From NCBI RefSeq assembly GCF_000423105.1, contig NZ_AUHI01000004.1, forward strand, positions 418,217-482,216: a stretch of DNA of 64,000 bases, in the 5' to 3' direction. Positions 42,606-50,781 of the stretch are shown piece by piece (within the stretch, counting starts at the first letter, position 1; every line of letters begins with the position of its first letter). The DNA comes from Halalkalibacillus halophilus DSM 18494 (GTDB lineage: Bacteria > Bacillota > Bacilli > Bacillales > Alkalibacillaceae). The translations under genes and the position numbers were made by a program. The notes under the pieces are model-generated. The model saw only the letters and a list, made by a program, of their open reading frames with translations. It did no database searches and was not told the DNA's origin.

Positions 42606-43783
42606 TTGCTCACCATTTCCTTTAGTTCTTCCTCTGTATTATTAATTTCACGCGCTATTACTAGACTTTCTAGTTTTAATAAGTAATTTTGTATCCAGCT
42701 TCCTTTCTTTACCTGGGGGAAAAGCTGAACAATGTCACTTCCATTAATCTTTAAATCTGATCTACTTTTAATTGGTAACTGATGATAAATTTGAAGCACT
42801 TCGTCATTAGATAATTTAATACCTTTTGCATGTAAAAGTTCAACAAATGAATGAATGAAACGGAACTCGAGTAAATATACATTGTACAGACTTAATCCAT
42901 GTTTAATATATCGATTATAACTAGTAACTAAATGTGCGGCGTCTCTTCTAGTTTGATTAGACAATCGGTACGTTTTAACCCAATCATTAACAGAGTAATT
43001 CTCATTTAATAAATGTAAGTAGGCAACAATCACAGCTTCTGTGGATAAACTCTGATGCAAATTAGATGCCAAGTTATGAATGATGCGCTCATCTGACTTA
43101 AAGATTGGTAGTACTGTAAATAAGGATGTATCCTTAATTAATTGGATTGCAATATTAACAGCTTGTCCTCTAAACATTTTTAACAATTCTTGTTGAATTC
43201 TTTCCATTGCAATATGTTTTAAAATAGCACGGTTATCTAGAATGGCTTTCTGCAGCAATGGCTCAACACTAAAATGGAGTTGGCTGACAAACCTTACAGC
43301 TCTAAGTATACGAAGTCCATCCTCCTGAAAACGCTCATTAGGGTTACCAACTGTACGAATAAGTTTAGCTTTTAAATCTAATTGGCCTTGAAACGGATCA
43401 ATAAGTTCCCCGTCTAGTGACATAGCTATAGCATTAATAGTAAAATCCCTTCGACTCAAATCTTCGACGAGATTATTTACAAAATCAACTTTACCGGGTC
43501 TCCGGTAGTCTACATAAGAAGATTCGGAACGATAAGTAGTTACCTCATACTCTTTTCCTTCATGAATCACTAAGATAGTTCCATGTTTAATACCTGTTGG
43601 AATAGTTTTACTAAAAATTCTCATTACTTCTTCGGGACTCGCGTTAGTAGCAAGATCAATATCCCCTATGGGTAGATTTAACAAGTAATCACGAACCGCT
43701 CCGCCAACAAAATAAGCTTCATACCCTTGTTTGTTTAATTCAGTAATAATATAAGAAGCATGTTTAAAAGGTGCTTGTAACAT
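42578..43783 (-). CDS. cca: CCA-adding tRNA nucleotidyltransferase
   Basis: Builds or repairs the tRNA CCA end. Class II nucleotidyltransferase motifs are present: GGAVRDYLLN, the two catalytic Asp of DIDLATNA, RRDFTINAIA and EDGLRILRAVRF. Length 401 is usual for a Bacillus enzyme. The 3' end overlaps the birA start by 28 bases. It follows bshA by 15 bases in the mgsA-bshA-cca-birA-pan series. Confidence 0.96.
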   Translation of the reverse strand: MLQAPFKHASYIITELNKQGYEAYFVGGAVRDYLLNLPIGDIDLATNASPEEVMRIFSKTIPTGIKHGTILVIHEGKEYEVTTYRSESSYVDYRRPGKVDFVNNLVEDLSRRDFTINAIAMSLDGELIDPFQGQLDLKAKLIRTVGNPNERFQEDGLRILRAVRFVSQLHFSVEPLLQKAILDNRAILKHIAMERIQQELLKMFRGQAVNIAIQLIKDTSLFTVLPIFKSDERIIHNLASNLHQSLSTEAVIVAYLHLLNENYSVNDWVKTYRLSNQTRRDAAHLVTSYNRYIKHGLSLYNVYLLEFRFIHSFVELLHAKGIKLSNDEVLQIYHQLPIKSRSDLKINGSDIVQLFPQVKKGSWIQNYLLKLESLVIAREINNTEEELKEMVSKWKTKENNS

Positions 43784-43798
43784 AAGAGCCCGCCTTAA

Positions 43799-44929
43799 TT
43801 ATTCTTTATGAATCAGATGTTCATAAAGGTCTTCATATTGTTTTATAACACAATGGGTTTGGAAATATTTTTTAACGTGTTCCTTCGCATGAATGGAAAA
43901 GTGTTGCCACATATCTTGATCCTTTAAAAGTCCAAGTGCATGTTCTGCAACAGCTATTGCATCTCCCAGTGGTACAATAAATCCGTTTTTCCCATGGACA
44001 ATTACTTCAGGGATTCCACCTATATTTGTTCCTATACATGGAACACCTTGGCTCATTGCTTCTAACAAGACTAAACCAAAACTTTCTTTTTCAGAAAGCA
44101 ACAATTTCAAGTCACTAATATACAATAAATCTTTAATATTATCTTGTCTTCCCATAAATATAACTTGATCTTCTATTTCGTGATCTTTAACAGCTTTTCT
44201 GATTTTGCTATATTCTGGACCATCTCCAACTAGCAATAATTTAGCTTTTATTTCATCTTGAATTAATTTAAAAGAATGAACTACCTCTTCTACTCGTTTT
44301 ACTTTTCTAAAATTAGAAATATGAATAATTACTTTTTCTTCTTCACCAATATTCAAATCACTTTTTAAGCTTTGGCGATCATCTATTTTTCTTGCTTCTA
44401 AATCAATGAAATTGTGAACGACATCAATGTGCTTTTCTGTATCGAATACATCCATCGTTTGTTCTTTTAAACTTTGTGATACTGCTGTTACTCCATCAGA
44501 TGCTTCAATAGCGTAACGAATCATATTCTGTAAACTATCATCAATTGCTAACACAGTAATATCTGTACCGTGTAAAGTAGTAACTATTTTCACATCTCTT
44601 TTAGCCATTTGTTTGGCAAAAATAGAGCAAATAGCATGTGGTACAGCATAATGAGCGTGAATGATATCAAGTTCTTCTCTGTCTATAACTTCAGCAATTT
44701 TATTTGCTAACGATAGGTCATAGGGTGGATTTTTAAACACAGGATAATTCGCAACTTCTACCTCATGAAAGTAGATATTAGGATAAAGCCTTTTTAATCG
44801 GAAAGGCATTGTTGTGGATATAAAGTGTACTTCATAACCTTTTTCTGCTAATGCTATTCCCAACTCAGTAGCCACAACCCCTGACCCACCGATCGTTGGA
44901 TAACATACAATACCAATTTTATTTTTCAT
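43799..44929 (-). CDS. bshA: N-acetyl-alpha-D-glucosaminyl L-malate synthase BshA
   Basis: First step of bacillithiol synthesis: transfers N-acetylglucosamine from UDP-GlcNAc to malate. It is a GT4 glycosyltransferase with the motif CYPTIGGSGVVATELG near the N-terminus, HAHYAVPHAICS, and E-x7-E in ESFGLVLLEAMSQG. The ATG at 44929 was chosen because the product then begins MKNKIGIVCYPTIGGSG as in BshA proteins. It overlaps the mgsA stop by 11 bases. In B. subtilis bshB1 lies between mgsA and bshA; it is absent here. No good Shine-Dalgarno is visible, suggesting coupling. Confidence 0.94.
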   Translation of the reverse strand: MKNKIGIVCYPTIGGSGVVATELGIALAEKGYEVHFISTTMPFRLKRLYPNIYFHEVEVANYPVFKNPPYDLSLANKIAEVIDREELDIIHAHYAVPHAICSIFAKQMAKRDVKIVTTLHGTDITVLAIDDSLQNMIRYAIEASDGVTAVSQSLKEQTMDVFDTEKHIDVVHNFIDLEARKIDDRQSLKSDLNIGEEEKVIIHISNFRKVKRVEEVVHSFKLIQDEIKAKLLLVGDGPEYSKIRKAVKDHEIEDQVIFMGRQDNIKDLLYISDLKLLLSEKESFGLVLLEAMSQGVPCIGTNIGGIPEVIVHGKNGFIVPLGDAIAVAEHALGLLKDQDMWQHFSIHAKEHVKKYFQTHCVIKQYEDLYEHLIHKE

Positions 44930-45338
44930 CGTACAATGTAGCTGACTGTTTAAGCATGCGCCAATCCAACCAACCATTCTCCATTCCTCGGACGATTATT
45001 TCTGCTGAGGCTTCATTTGTTGCAACAGGGATTTTGTAAACATCACAAAGTCTTAGCAAAGCTGTAACATCTGGTTCATGAGGTTGTGCTGTTAATGGAT
45101 CTCTGAAGAAGATAATTAAATCCAGATCATCGTTTGCTATTTTAGCACCAATTTGTTGGTCCCCACCTAATGGACCAGATTGAAAGCGATGGATTTCAAG
45201 ACCGACTTCCTCTGCGATTCGTTTACCTGTTGTTCCAGTTGCAAAAAGATCATGATCCTTAAAAATCGGCTTATAAGCAGTTACAAAGTTAAGTAAATTC
45301 TGCTTTTTATTATCATGTGCAATTAACGCAATTTTCAT
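44919..45338 (-). CDS. mgsA: Methylglyoxal synthase
   Basis: Converts dihydroxyacetone phosphate to methylglyoxal and phosphate, a bypass under phosphate stress. It has ALIAHDNKKQNLLNFV, FATGTTGKRI, SGPLGGDQQIGA and the catalytic Asp in IFFRDPLTAQPHEPDV. Length 139. Placed between dapB and bshA as in relatives. Bacillithiol made by BshA contributes to methylglyoxal detoxification, so the pairing makes functional sense. Confidence 0.96.
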   Translation of the reverse strand: MKIALIAHDNKKQNLLNFVTAYKPIFKDHDLFATGTTGKRIAEEVGLEIHRFQSGPLGGDQQIGAKIANDDLDLIIFFRDPLTAQPHEPDVTALLRLCDVYKIPVATNEASAEIIVRGMENGWLDWRMLKQSATLYDEK

Positions 45339-45349
45339 ATCCTCACCAA

Positions 45350-46153
45350 CTATTCCATTAGATTCTCAAGACCGTAAACATATTCATCTAATTCTAACAC
45401 TTGCTCTATTGCAAATTCCACTCCACTCATAAATGATCTACGGTCTGTTGAAGAATGAGTCAATTTTAGCGTCTGCCCTTTCTGACCAAAAATCACTTCT
45501 TGCTCTGCGATATATCCAGGCAACCTTACACTGTGAATTTTAAACCCATCGAATTCTGCTCCCCTGGCTCCTGGAATCGTCTCTTGTTCCTCAGGGTGAC
45601 CTTGGTTGGATTTATTTCGTGTTTCTTGAATCATTTGTGCTGTTTTGACAGCTGTCCCAGACGGCGCATCTAATTTTTGATCATGGTGTTTTTCAATAAT
45701 TTCAACATGATCAAAATATTTTGCAGCCATTTGAGAGAAGCGCATCATTAATACAGCTCCAATTGCAAAATTAGGGGCAATCACAATACCAGTCTTTTGC
45801 TCTTGACTTATTTCTTTTAATTCTTCTAGTTGTGCACTAGAGAAACCACTGGTACCAACTACTGGTCTAATTCCATGAAGTAAAGCTTTTTTTGTATGTT
45901 CAAAACCTACTTCTGGGTTTGTAAGTTCAACCAAGATATCTGCATTAACTTGATCGAATGCTTTATTTGCATCTGTAAATATGGGTGCGTTTATAGATGG
46001 TAACCCATCAACTTCTTCGACAAGCTTTCCTTCATTTTTTCTATCTATACATCCGACCAGTTCAAACCTTTCAGTCTCCTTAATTAATTGCAAAGCTTCT
46101 ATTCCCATTTTACCACGTGGGCCTGCTACTATAATGTTAATTCGATCTGTCAT
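45350..46153 (-). CDS. dapB: 4-hydroxy-tetrahydrodipicolinate reductase
   Basis: Step of the lysine and diaminopimelate pathway; NAD(P)H dependent. Visible are the nucleotide motif VAGPRGKMG, the signature EIIEKHHDQKLDAPSGTA with catalytic His and Lys, and GTSGFS. The ATG at 46153 has AGGAG upstream and gives 267 residues, the family length. It overlaps the end of ypjD by 17 bases, as in other Bacillaceae. A longer frame from 46219 is not needed. Confidence 0.95.
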   Translation of the reverse strand: MTDRINIIVAGPRGKMGIEALQLIKETERFELVGCIDRKNEGKLVEEVDGLPSINAPIFTDANKAFDQVNADILVELTNPEVGFEHTKKALLHGIRPVVGTSGFSSAQLEELKEISQEQKTGIVIAPNFAIGAVLMMRFSQMAAKYFDHVEIIEKHHDQKLDAPSGTAVKTAQMIQETRNKSNQGHPEEQETIPGARGAEFDGFKIHSVRLPGYIAEQEVIFGQKGQTLKLTHSSTDRRSFMSGVEFAIEQVLELDEYVYGLENLME

Positions 46154-46490
46154 ATGAATGCTCCTTTTTTGTAAATCGATCTTGATCGCGTGATTCAATT
46201 TTAGACATGCTAGTTTCAAATGCTTTTCCTAAATCGATGTTTAGCGAGTTTGAAAAAGTAATTAGGACAAATAGTAGATCACCTAATTCTTCTTCAATCG
46301 CCTTTTCTTCTTCCGTAGACTTCTTCGTTTTTTCCCCGTAATGATGATTTACTTCCCGCGCTAATTCCCCCACTTCTTCTGTCAGCCTAGCAATCATAGC
46401 AAGTGGGGAGAAATACCCTTCTTCAAACTGAGAGATGAAATCATCCACCCGCTTTTGCATTTGTTCAGTAGTTACTGATGATTTTGTCAT
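46137..46490 (-). CDS. ypjD: MazG-like nucleotide pyrophosphohydrolase YpjD
   Basis: A 117-residue all-alpha NTP pyrophosphohydrolase. The metal-binding pattern EEVGELAREV (ExxE) and EEELGDLLFVL (ExxD) is complete. Substrate is not determined; MazG-fold members remove abnormal or excess nucleotides. It is the first gene of the ypjD-dapB-mgsA series and overlaps dapB by 17 bases. Confidence 0.9.
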   Translation of the reverse strand: MTKSSVTTEQMQKRVDDFISQFEEGYFSPLAMIARLTEEVGELAREVNHHYGEKTKKSTEEEKAIEEELGDLLFVLITFSNSLNIDLGKAFETSMSKIESRDQDRFTKKEHSYDRSN

Positions 46491-46579
46491 CTATGTCATC
46501 CTTTATTAGCATTTTAATCTATTCTAATGGTAGCTAATGTTCGTTGTTTTGACAAATCTTTCAGTTTATTTTTTGAATA

Positions 46580-46608
46580 TTGCTCGAATTTATGATCTTG
46601 TCTATAAT
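46580..46608 (+). promoter_or_regulatory. SigA-type promoter for ypjC
   Basis: TTGCTC and TATAAT are spaced by 17 bases, 35 bases before the ypjC start codon. The -10 is perfect, the -35 weaker. Confidence 0.55.
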
Positions 46609-46643
46609 TAGCAGTGGTAATTACAATCAAAGGAGGGCTTCTG

Positions 46644-47516
46644 ATGCTATTTGGAATGAAAATAAAAAATATCATCTTTATTTTAATTGGGTCAGCAATT
46701 TTTTCATTTGGAATTGTCCATTTTAATATGCAAAACAACCTTTCAGAAGGTGGGTTTACAGGAATAACGCTATTATTATACTTCTTGTTTTCCTTAGATC
46801 CGGGTGTCATGAACCTTGTCTTAAATATTCCGGTCTTCCTTATTGGATTAAAACTTTTAGGTAGATTAACTTTTCTGTATACAGTACTTGGAACTTTTGC
46901 TGTATCCATCTTCCTTTGGGTTTTTCAAGCATACACCATAACATTTACGCTAGAGAATGATATGACCTTAGCAGCATTGTTCGCAGGAACTTTTATTGGT
47001 GTAGGCCTTGGAATTATTTTTAGGTATGGGGGAACGACGGGTGGAGTAGATATCATTGCCCGACTTGTTAATAAATATGTTGGATGGAGCATGGGACGGA
47101 CAATGTTCCTCTTTGATGCTGTTGTTATATTAGCATCTGTCATATTTTATCTAAATGAAATTGAAGGAATGTATACGTTAGTAGCAGTGTTTATTGGAGC
47201 GAGAATTATTGATTTCATTCAAGAAGGTGCATACGCAGCGAGAGGAGCTACGATCATTACCAACTATTATGAAGATGTAGCATCGCAAATCATGGAGGAG
47301 ATGGACCGTGGAGTTACTCTTTTGCACGGTAGTGGAAGCTTTACTGGAGAAGAACGAAAAGTCATATATTGCGTCATTGGTAAAAATGAAATCGTAAAGT
47401 TAAAAAATATTATTCAAGAAGTTGATCCACATGCGTTTGTTGCACTATCTTCTGTGCACGATGTACTTGGTGAAGGGTTTACTTTAGATGAAAATAAGAA
47501 ACCGATTGAACATTAA
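46644..47516 (+). CDS. ypjC: YitT-family membrane protein (YpjC; DUF161/DUF2179)
   Basis: A 290-residue protein with five or six membrane segments in the first 190 residues (YitT_membrane, with GGTTGGVDIIARLVNKYVGWSMG) and a C-terminal soluble DUF2179 domain with SFTGEERKVIYCVIG. Function is unknown. The ATG at 46644 has AAAGGAGGG upstream and starts MLFGMKIKN; an earlier start is not supported. It is a plus-strand island among minus-strand genes, next to ypjD and ypjA as in B. subtilis. Confidence 0.92.
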   Translation: MLFGMKIKNIIFILIGSAIFSFGIVHFNMQNNLSEGGFTGITLLLYFLFSLDPGVMNLVLNIPVFLIGLKLLGRLTFLYTVLGTFAVSIFLWVFQAYTITFTLENDMTLAALFAGTFIGVGLGIIFRYGGTTGGVDIIARLVNKYVGWSMGRTMFLFDAVVILASVIFYLNEIEGMYTLVAVFIGARIIDFIQEGAYAARGATIITNYYEDVASQIMEEMDRGVTLLHGSGSFTGEERKVIYCVIGKNEIVKLKNIIQEVDPHAFVALSSVHDVLGEGFTLDENKKPIEH

Positions 47517-47524
47517 ACATAACT

Positions 47525-47563
47525 AAAAACTCCGAACGGGGAATTTAACCCATTCGGAGTTTT
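47525..47563. terminator. Bidirectional terminator between ypjC and yugP-like gene
   Basis: AAAACTCCGAA pairs with TTCGGAGTTTT across a 17-base loop between convergent genes, with T-rich ends on both sides. Confidence 0.85.
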
Positions 47564-47581
47564 ATTTTGAGAAAAATGAAT

Positions 47582-48262
47582 TCAATCTTGTGACATGAAA
47601 TACATCATAATGAATCGTAATAATTCCATGACCGCTACCACTGTTGCAGCTACATATGTCCACGCAGCAGCATCAAGAACTTTCTTCGTCTCCCGATGTT
47701 CTGCACTTCCAATAATACCGGTACTTACTAATTGATTCATTGCTCGATTCGATGCATTAAACTCAACCGGAAGAGTCACCAACTGAAATAACACCGCAAA
47801 GGCCATTAACACAATCCCTGCAATAAATAATCCTGATAACGATAAAAATAAGCCGGCAAGAATAAAAATATAGGACATATTAGATCCTATATTAGCTACA
47901 GGAAATAAGGAATGTCGAAACTGCAAAAAGGAATAGGATTCAGCGTCCTGAATAGCATGTCCTACTTCGTGTGCTGCAATTGCTGCTGCAGCTTGAGACG
48001 ATTTGTGATAGTTATCTGAACTAAGTCTTATAACCTTTTTAGTTGGGTCGTAATGGTCGCTTAGTGTCCCCTTTGTTTCCTCTACATTCACATTATAGAT
48101 CCCATTTTCGTGCAATATTCTATTTGCTACTTCAGCACCAGTCATACCAGACGAATTAGCAACTTTCATATATTTCTTGTAGGTTGATTTCACTTTTCGG
48201 TTTGCCCACATCGGCAGAAGAAGTAAAACTGCGAAATAAATCAACAGAACACTAAGGTCCAT
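47582..48262 (-). CDS. YugP-type neutral zinc metallopeptidase (membrane)
   Basis: A 226-residue membrane protein with the zinc motif AAHEVGHAIQ (His-Glu-x-x-His) in the middle, a leading membrane segment (about 1-18), and three C-terminal membrane segments. It matches B. subtilis YugP (DUF/Zn_peptidase_2). Substrates are unknown. It is the last gene of a minus-strand set with the small protein and ypjA upstream and the terminator downstream. Confidence 0.9.
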   Translation of the reverse strand: MDLSVLLIYFAVLLLLPMWANRKVKSTYKKYMKVANSSGMTGAEVANRILHENGIYNVNVEETKGTLSDHYDPTKKVIRLSSDNYHKSSQAAAAIAAHEVGHAIQDAESYSFLQFRHSLFPVANIGSNMSYIFILAGLFLSLSGLFIAGIVLMAFAVLFQLVTLPVEFNASNRAMNQLVSTGIIGSAEHRETKKVLDAAAWTYVAATVVAVMELLRFIMMYFMSQD

Positions 48263-48303
48263 TACATAACCTCCCTATGATGATTTTTAACTTATAGTCA
48301 ATT

Positions 48304-48480
48304 TTAGTCAAACTTTTTATCGTCGTCAATTTCTTTGCTTACATGTAGTTCATATTTATATTTTCTCCAAGCCACAAAAAATAATGTGGTGACTACGACG
48401 ACTGAAACAGAAAATAATATGGAAATAAAGTTATACGGAATCGTAACCATTAAGATTGGCAATAAAAAACCTTTGATCAT
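48304..48480 (-). CDS. Small membrane protein (58 aa), possible YpjB remnant
   Basis: MIKGFLLPILMVTIPYNFIS opens a 58-residue protein with two hydrophobic stretches followed by WRKYKYELHVSKEIDDD. GGTGAGG precedes the ATG. In B. subtilis ypjB (a sporulation protein with a C-terminal membrane anchor and short charged tail) lies just downstream of ypjA, exactly the position here. This frame could be the anchor part of a degenerate ypjB or an unrelated small gene. Expression is not shown. Confidence 0.5.
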   Translation of the reverse strand: MIKGFLLPILMVTIPYNFISILFSVSVVVVTTLFFVAWRKYKYELHVSKEIDDDKKFD

Positions 48481-48505
48481 TTTGCCTCACCAACTCTATC
48501 CTTTA

Positions 48506-49102
48506 TTACACATTATATGAAGATAAAGTTGTCTTTGTTTTAGGCTTCTGGACACCAAAGTAATAAACAATCCAAATAGATAAAATACTTAGCCAAAAAG
48601 TGAAATAGCCGATATGATCCTTAAAATCATCCAATGTATGATAAATCGGCATCATACCATAAACATAATCAATTACATCATTGTGAATTGTCCAAATTGC
48701 TGCAACTGCAAAATGCCTAAATTCAATATGGTAAAAGGGAATGTATAATAACGCTTGGATTGCCATTGCACCATGGGAAACAATTAACATGATCGCAACC
48801 AATGAAATAGGTGCGCCATGAATGAATGTAAGAACATTCATTACGACAGCCCATGTGCCATACTTAAATAATGTTAATAAAGCTAACGCTTCCATATACT
48901 TAAAATGTTTATTCATTAAAAAACCAATTAGAACAAACACAAAAAACATGGAAGCTGTTGGACTATCAGGAACAAAAGGAATGAATATAAGTGGTGTGAT
49001 CTCCAATTGAAACTGATACCAATAAAAACCATACAACGTACCGAAAATATTAAAAAGTAATAATAAAACCAAGATCCTTCGATCCATTAACAAAAAAATC
49101 AT
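48506..49102 (-). CDS. ypjA: YpjA family membrane protein (DUF1405)
   Basis: A 198-residue protein with about six membrane segments and DUF1405 blocks such as LVIVSHGAMAIQALLYIPFY and WTIHNDVIDY. No function is known. It follows qcrC after a terminator; the order qcrABC-ypjA is conserved with B. subtilis. Confidence 0.9.
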   Translation of the reverse strand: MIFLLMDRRILVLLLLFNIFGTLYGFYWYQFQLEITPLIFIPFVPDSPTASMFFVFVLIGFLMNKHFKYMEALALLTLFKYGTWAVVMNVLTFIHGAPISLVAIMLIVSHGAMAIQALLYIPFYHIEFRHFAVAAIWTIHNDVIDYVYGMMPIYHTLDDFKDHIGYFTFWLSILSIWIVYYFGVQKPKTKTTLSSYNV

Positions 49103-49127
49103 AACCTAACCCCAATCGTATAAAGAA

Positions 49128-49153
49128 AAAGCTGACTCCTTAAAGTCAGCTTT
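49128..49153 (-). terminator. Rho-independent terminator after qcrC
   Basis: On the minus strand AAAGCTGACT pairs with AGTCAGCTTT around a 6-base loop, followed by TTCTTT. Confidence 0.85.
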
Positions 49154-49161
49154 CTTCATAA

Positions 49162-50061
49162 TTATTCATCAGATTCTTCGTCTTCTTGTTCTTCACCTGA
49201 TCCATCTTCTGAGTCTTCTTCAGAATTTTCATCAGATTCTTCGTCCGATCCTTCATCATTGCCAGCGTCGTCACCGGCTTCACCATCAGCTTCCACCGAA
49301 GTGTTTTCTACAATGAAGTTCGCTAGTTCATCTAATTCTTCATCACTACCATCAAAGATACCTGCAGGCATATCTTCAATACCTTCTACAGCAATTTCTT
49401 TAATTTGATCTTCATCATAAGGTAGATTTGCTAAGTCCGGACCTAAAGTTGGAGCCCCTTGCATGGCATCCCCGTGACAACTCATACAGTTGTCCATATA
49501 AACTTCGTAACCTGGATGGCCTTCATCTACTTCCACTTCGACCACATTTTCTACTGAATACTCTTCACGAGCTTCCCAGTCTGCTGCTACAACTGATTCA
49601 TACGTTAACCAAATTGTAGCCATCACACCAAGGAGCATCATACCAGTTGCAATTGGTCTTTTCGAAGGTTTTCGTCCAGGTCCTGTATCTAAGAATGGCG
49701 CAAGTAGTAGTGCACCAAATGCTAAACCTGGAATTCCAACTGTTCCAATTACAATATAGTCTGCAGAAGCGAATTCATATTTTAGTAATTCATATAAGAA
49801 TAAGAAATACCAGTCTGGTAAAGGAATATATGCAGCATTATTCGGGTCAGCTTGTTGCTCTAAAGGTGATGGAGCTGCTGCTACTAAACATAGGAACCCG
49901 ATAAGGAATACTGCACCTACTAGCCATTCTTTTAATAAAAAGTTTGGCCAGAAAGCTTCTGTTCTACCAGGAAAGGCTGAATAATCTTTTGGAATATTTC
50001 GATGTTCTTTGGCAGGCACTCGTGAGTCCCCGACAAATTTCATTCCTTTTCCTCTATGCAC
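49162..50061 (-). CDS. qcrC: Menaquinol:cytochrome c reductase subunit QcrC (cyt b/c fusion) with acidic tail
   Basis: Carries the C-terminal part of cytochrome b (three membrane segments, about 40-160, including NAAYIPLPDWYFLFLYELLK) and a c-type haem domain with CMSCHG (about 190) and the axial Met region IEDMPAGIF. The fused layout is the Bacillus form. The last 45 or so residues are an acidic extension (Glu, Asp, Ser, Gly) beyond the normal end, and lie on the outer side. MHRGKGMKFVGDSRVPA at the start matches B. subtilis. It is the last gene of qcrABC. Confidence 0.96.
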   Translation of the reverse strand: MHRGKGMKFVGDSRVPAKEHRNIPKDYSAFPGRTEAFWPNFLLKEWLVGAVFLIGFLCLVAAAPSPLEQQADPNNAAYIPLPDWYFLFLYELLKYEFASADYIVIGTVGIPGLAFGALLLAPFLDTGPGRKPSKRPIATGMMLLGVMATIWLTYESVVAADWEAREEYSVENVVEVEVDEGHPGYEVYMDNCMSCHGDAMQGAPTLGPDLANLPYDEDQIKEIAVEGIEDMPAGIFDGSDEELDELANFIVENTSVEADGEAGDDAGNDEGSDEESDENSEEDSEDGSGEEQEDEESDE

Positions 50062-50093
50062 AGTGTTCCCTCCTCATTATTTATTTAAAAAAC

Positions 50094-50768
50094 TTATAAC
50101 GGACCTGTGATTCCTTGCTTACGAATCATGATAAAGTGAGCACCCATTAAACCAAATAATGCTGCTGGTAAAAAGAATACATGAATCGCAAAGAATCTAG
50201 TTAGGGTCTGTGCACCAACAATGTTTGGGTCACCTGCTAATAAAGTTTTAATATCAGGTCCGATGATAGGTACACTCTCGGCAATTTCTAGCCCAACTTG
50301 AGTTGCGAAGAAAGCTTTATTATCCCATGGTAATAGGTATCCGGTGAAACCTAAACCTAATATTACAAAGAATAACAACACTCCAACTACCCAGTTTAAT
50401 TCACGTGGTTTCTTATAAGCCCCTTGGAAAAACACTCGTAATGTATGTAAAAAGATCATTACGGTTACAACACTAGCGCCCCAGTGGTGCATCCCACGCA
50501 CGATTTGTCCATGTGCAACTTGTGATTGTAAATATTGAACAGAGTTCCATGCATTCTCAATATCCGGCACATAGTACATTGTTAAAAACATTCCTGATAA
50601 TACTTGGATGACTGTCACAAAGAAAGTCAAACCTCCAAAACAGTAAACAAAAGCAGAAAAGTGATGCGCTGGGTTTACATGCTCTGGTACCTCGTGGTCG
50701 GCAATATCTCGCCATATAGGCGTAATATCTAGCCGTTCATCGATCCACTCATAAATTTTTGCAAGCAT
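50094..50768 (-). CDS. qcrB: Menaquinol:cytochrome c reductase cytochrome b subunit QcrB
   Basis: A b6-type cytochrome b of 224 residues with four membrane segments and four haem-ligand His (in NPAHHFSAFVYCFGG, RGMHHWGASV, LHTLRVFF and AIHVFF). The motif ELNWVVGVLLF and GYLLPWD are also typical. Very close to B. subtilis QcrB over its length. It is preceded by qcrA (13 bases). ATG chosen; a TTG codon just before is not used. Confidence 0.97.
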   Translation of the reverse strand: MLAKIYEWIDERLDITPIWRDIADHEVPEHVNPAHHFSAFVYCFGGLTFFVTVIQVLSGMFLTMYYVPDIENAWNSVQYLQSQVAHGQIVRGMHHWGASVVTVMIFLHTLRVFFQGAYKKPRELNWVVGVLLFFVILGLGFTGYLLPWDNKAFFATQVGLEIAESVPIIGPDIKTLLAGDPNIVGAQTLTRFFAIHVFFLPAALFGLMGAHFIMIRKQGITGPL

Positions 50769-50781
50769 CAATTACGCCCCC

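Noticed and set aside
46514..46909. A 131-residue minus-strand frame across the start of ypjC
   Set aside because: It is antisense to a clear membrane protein and covers its promoter; no family features and no ribosome site.
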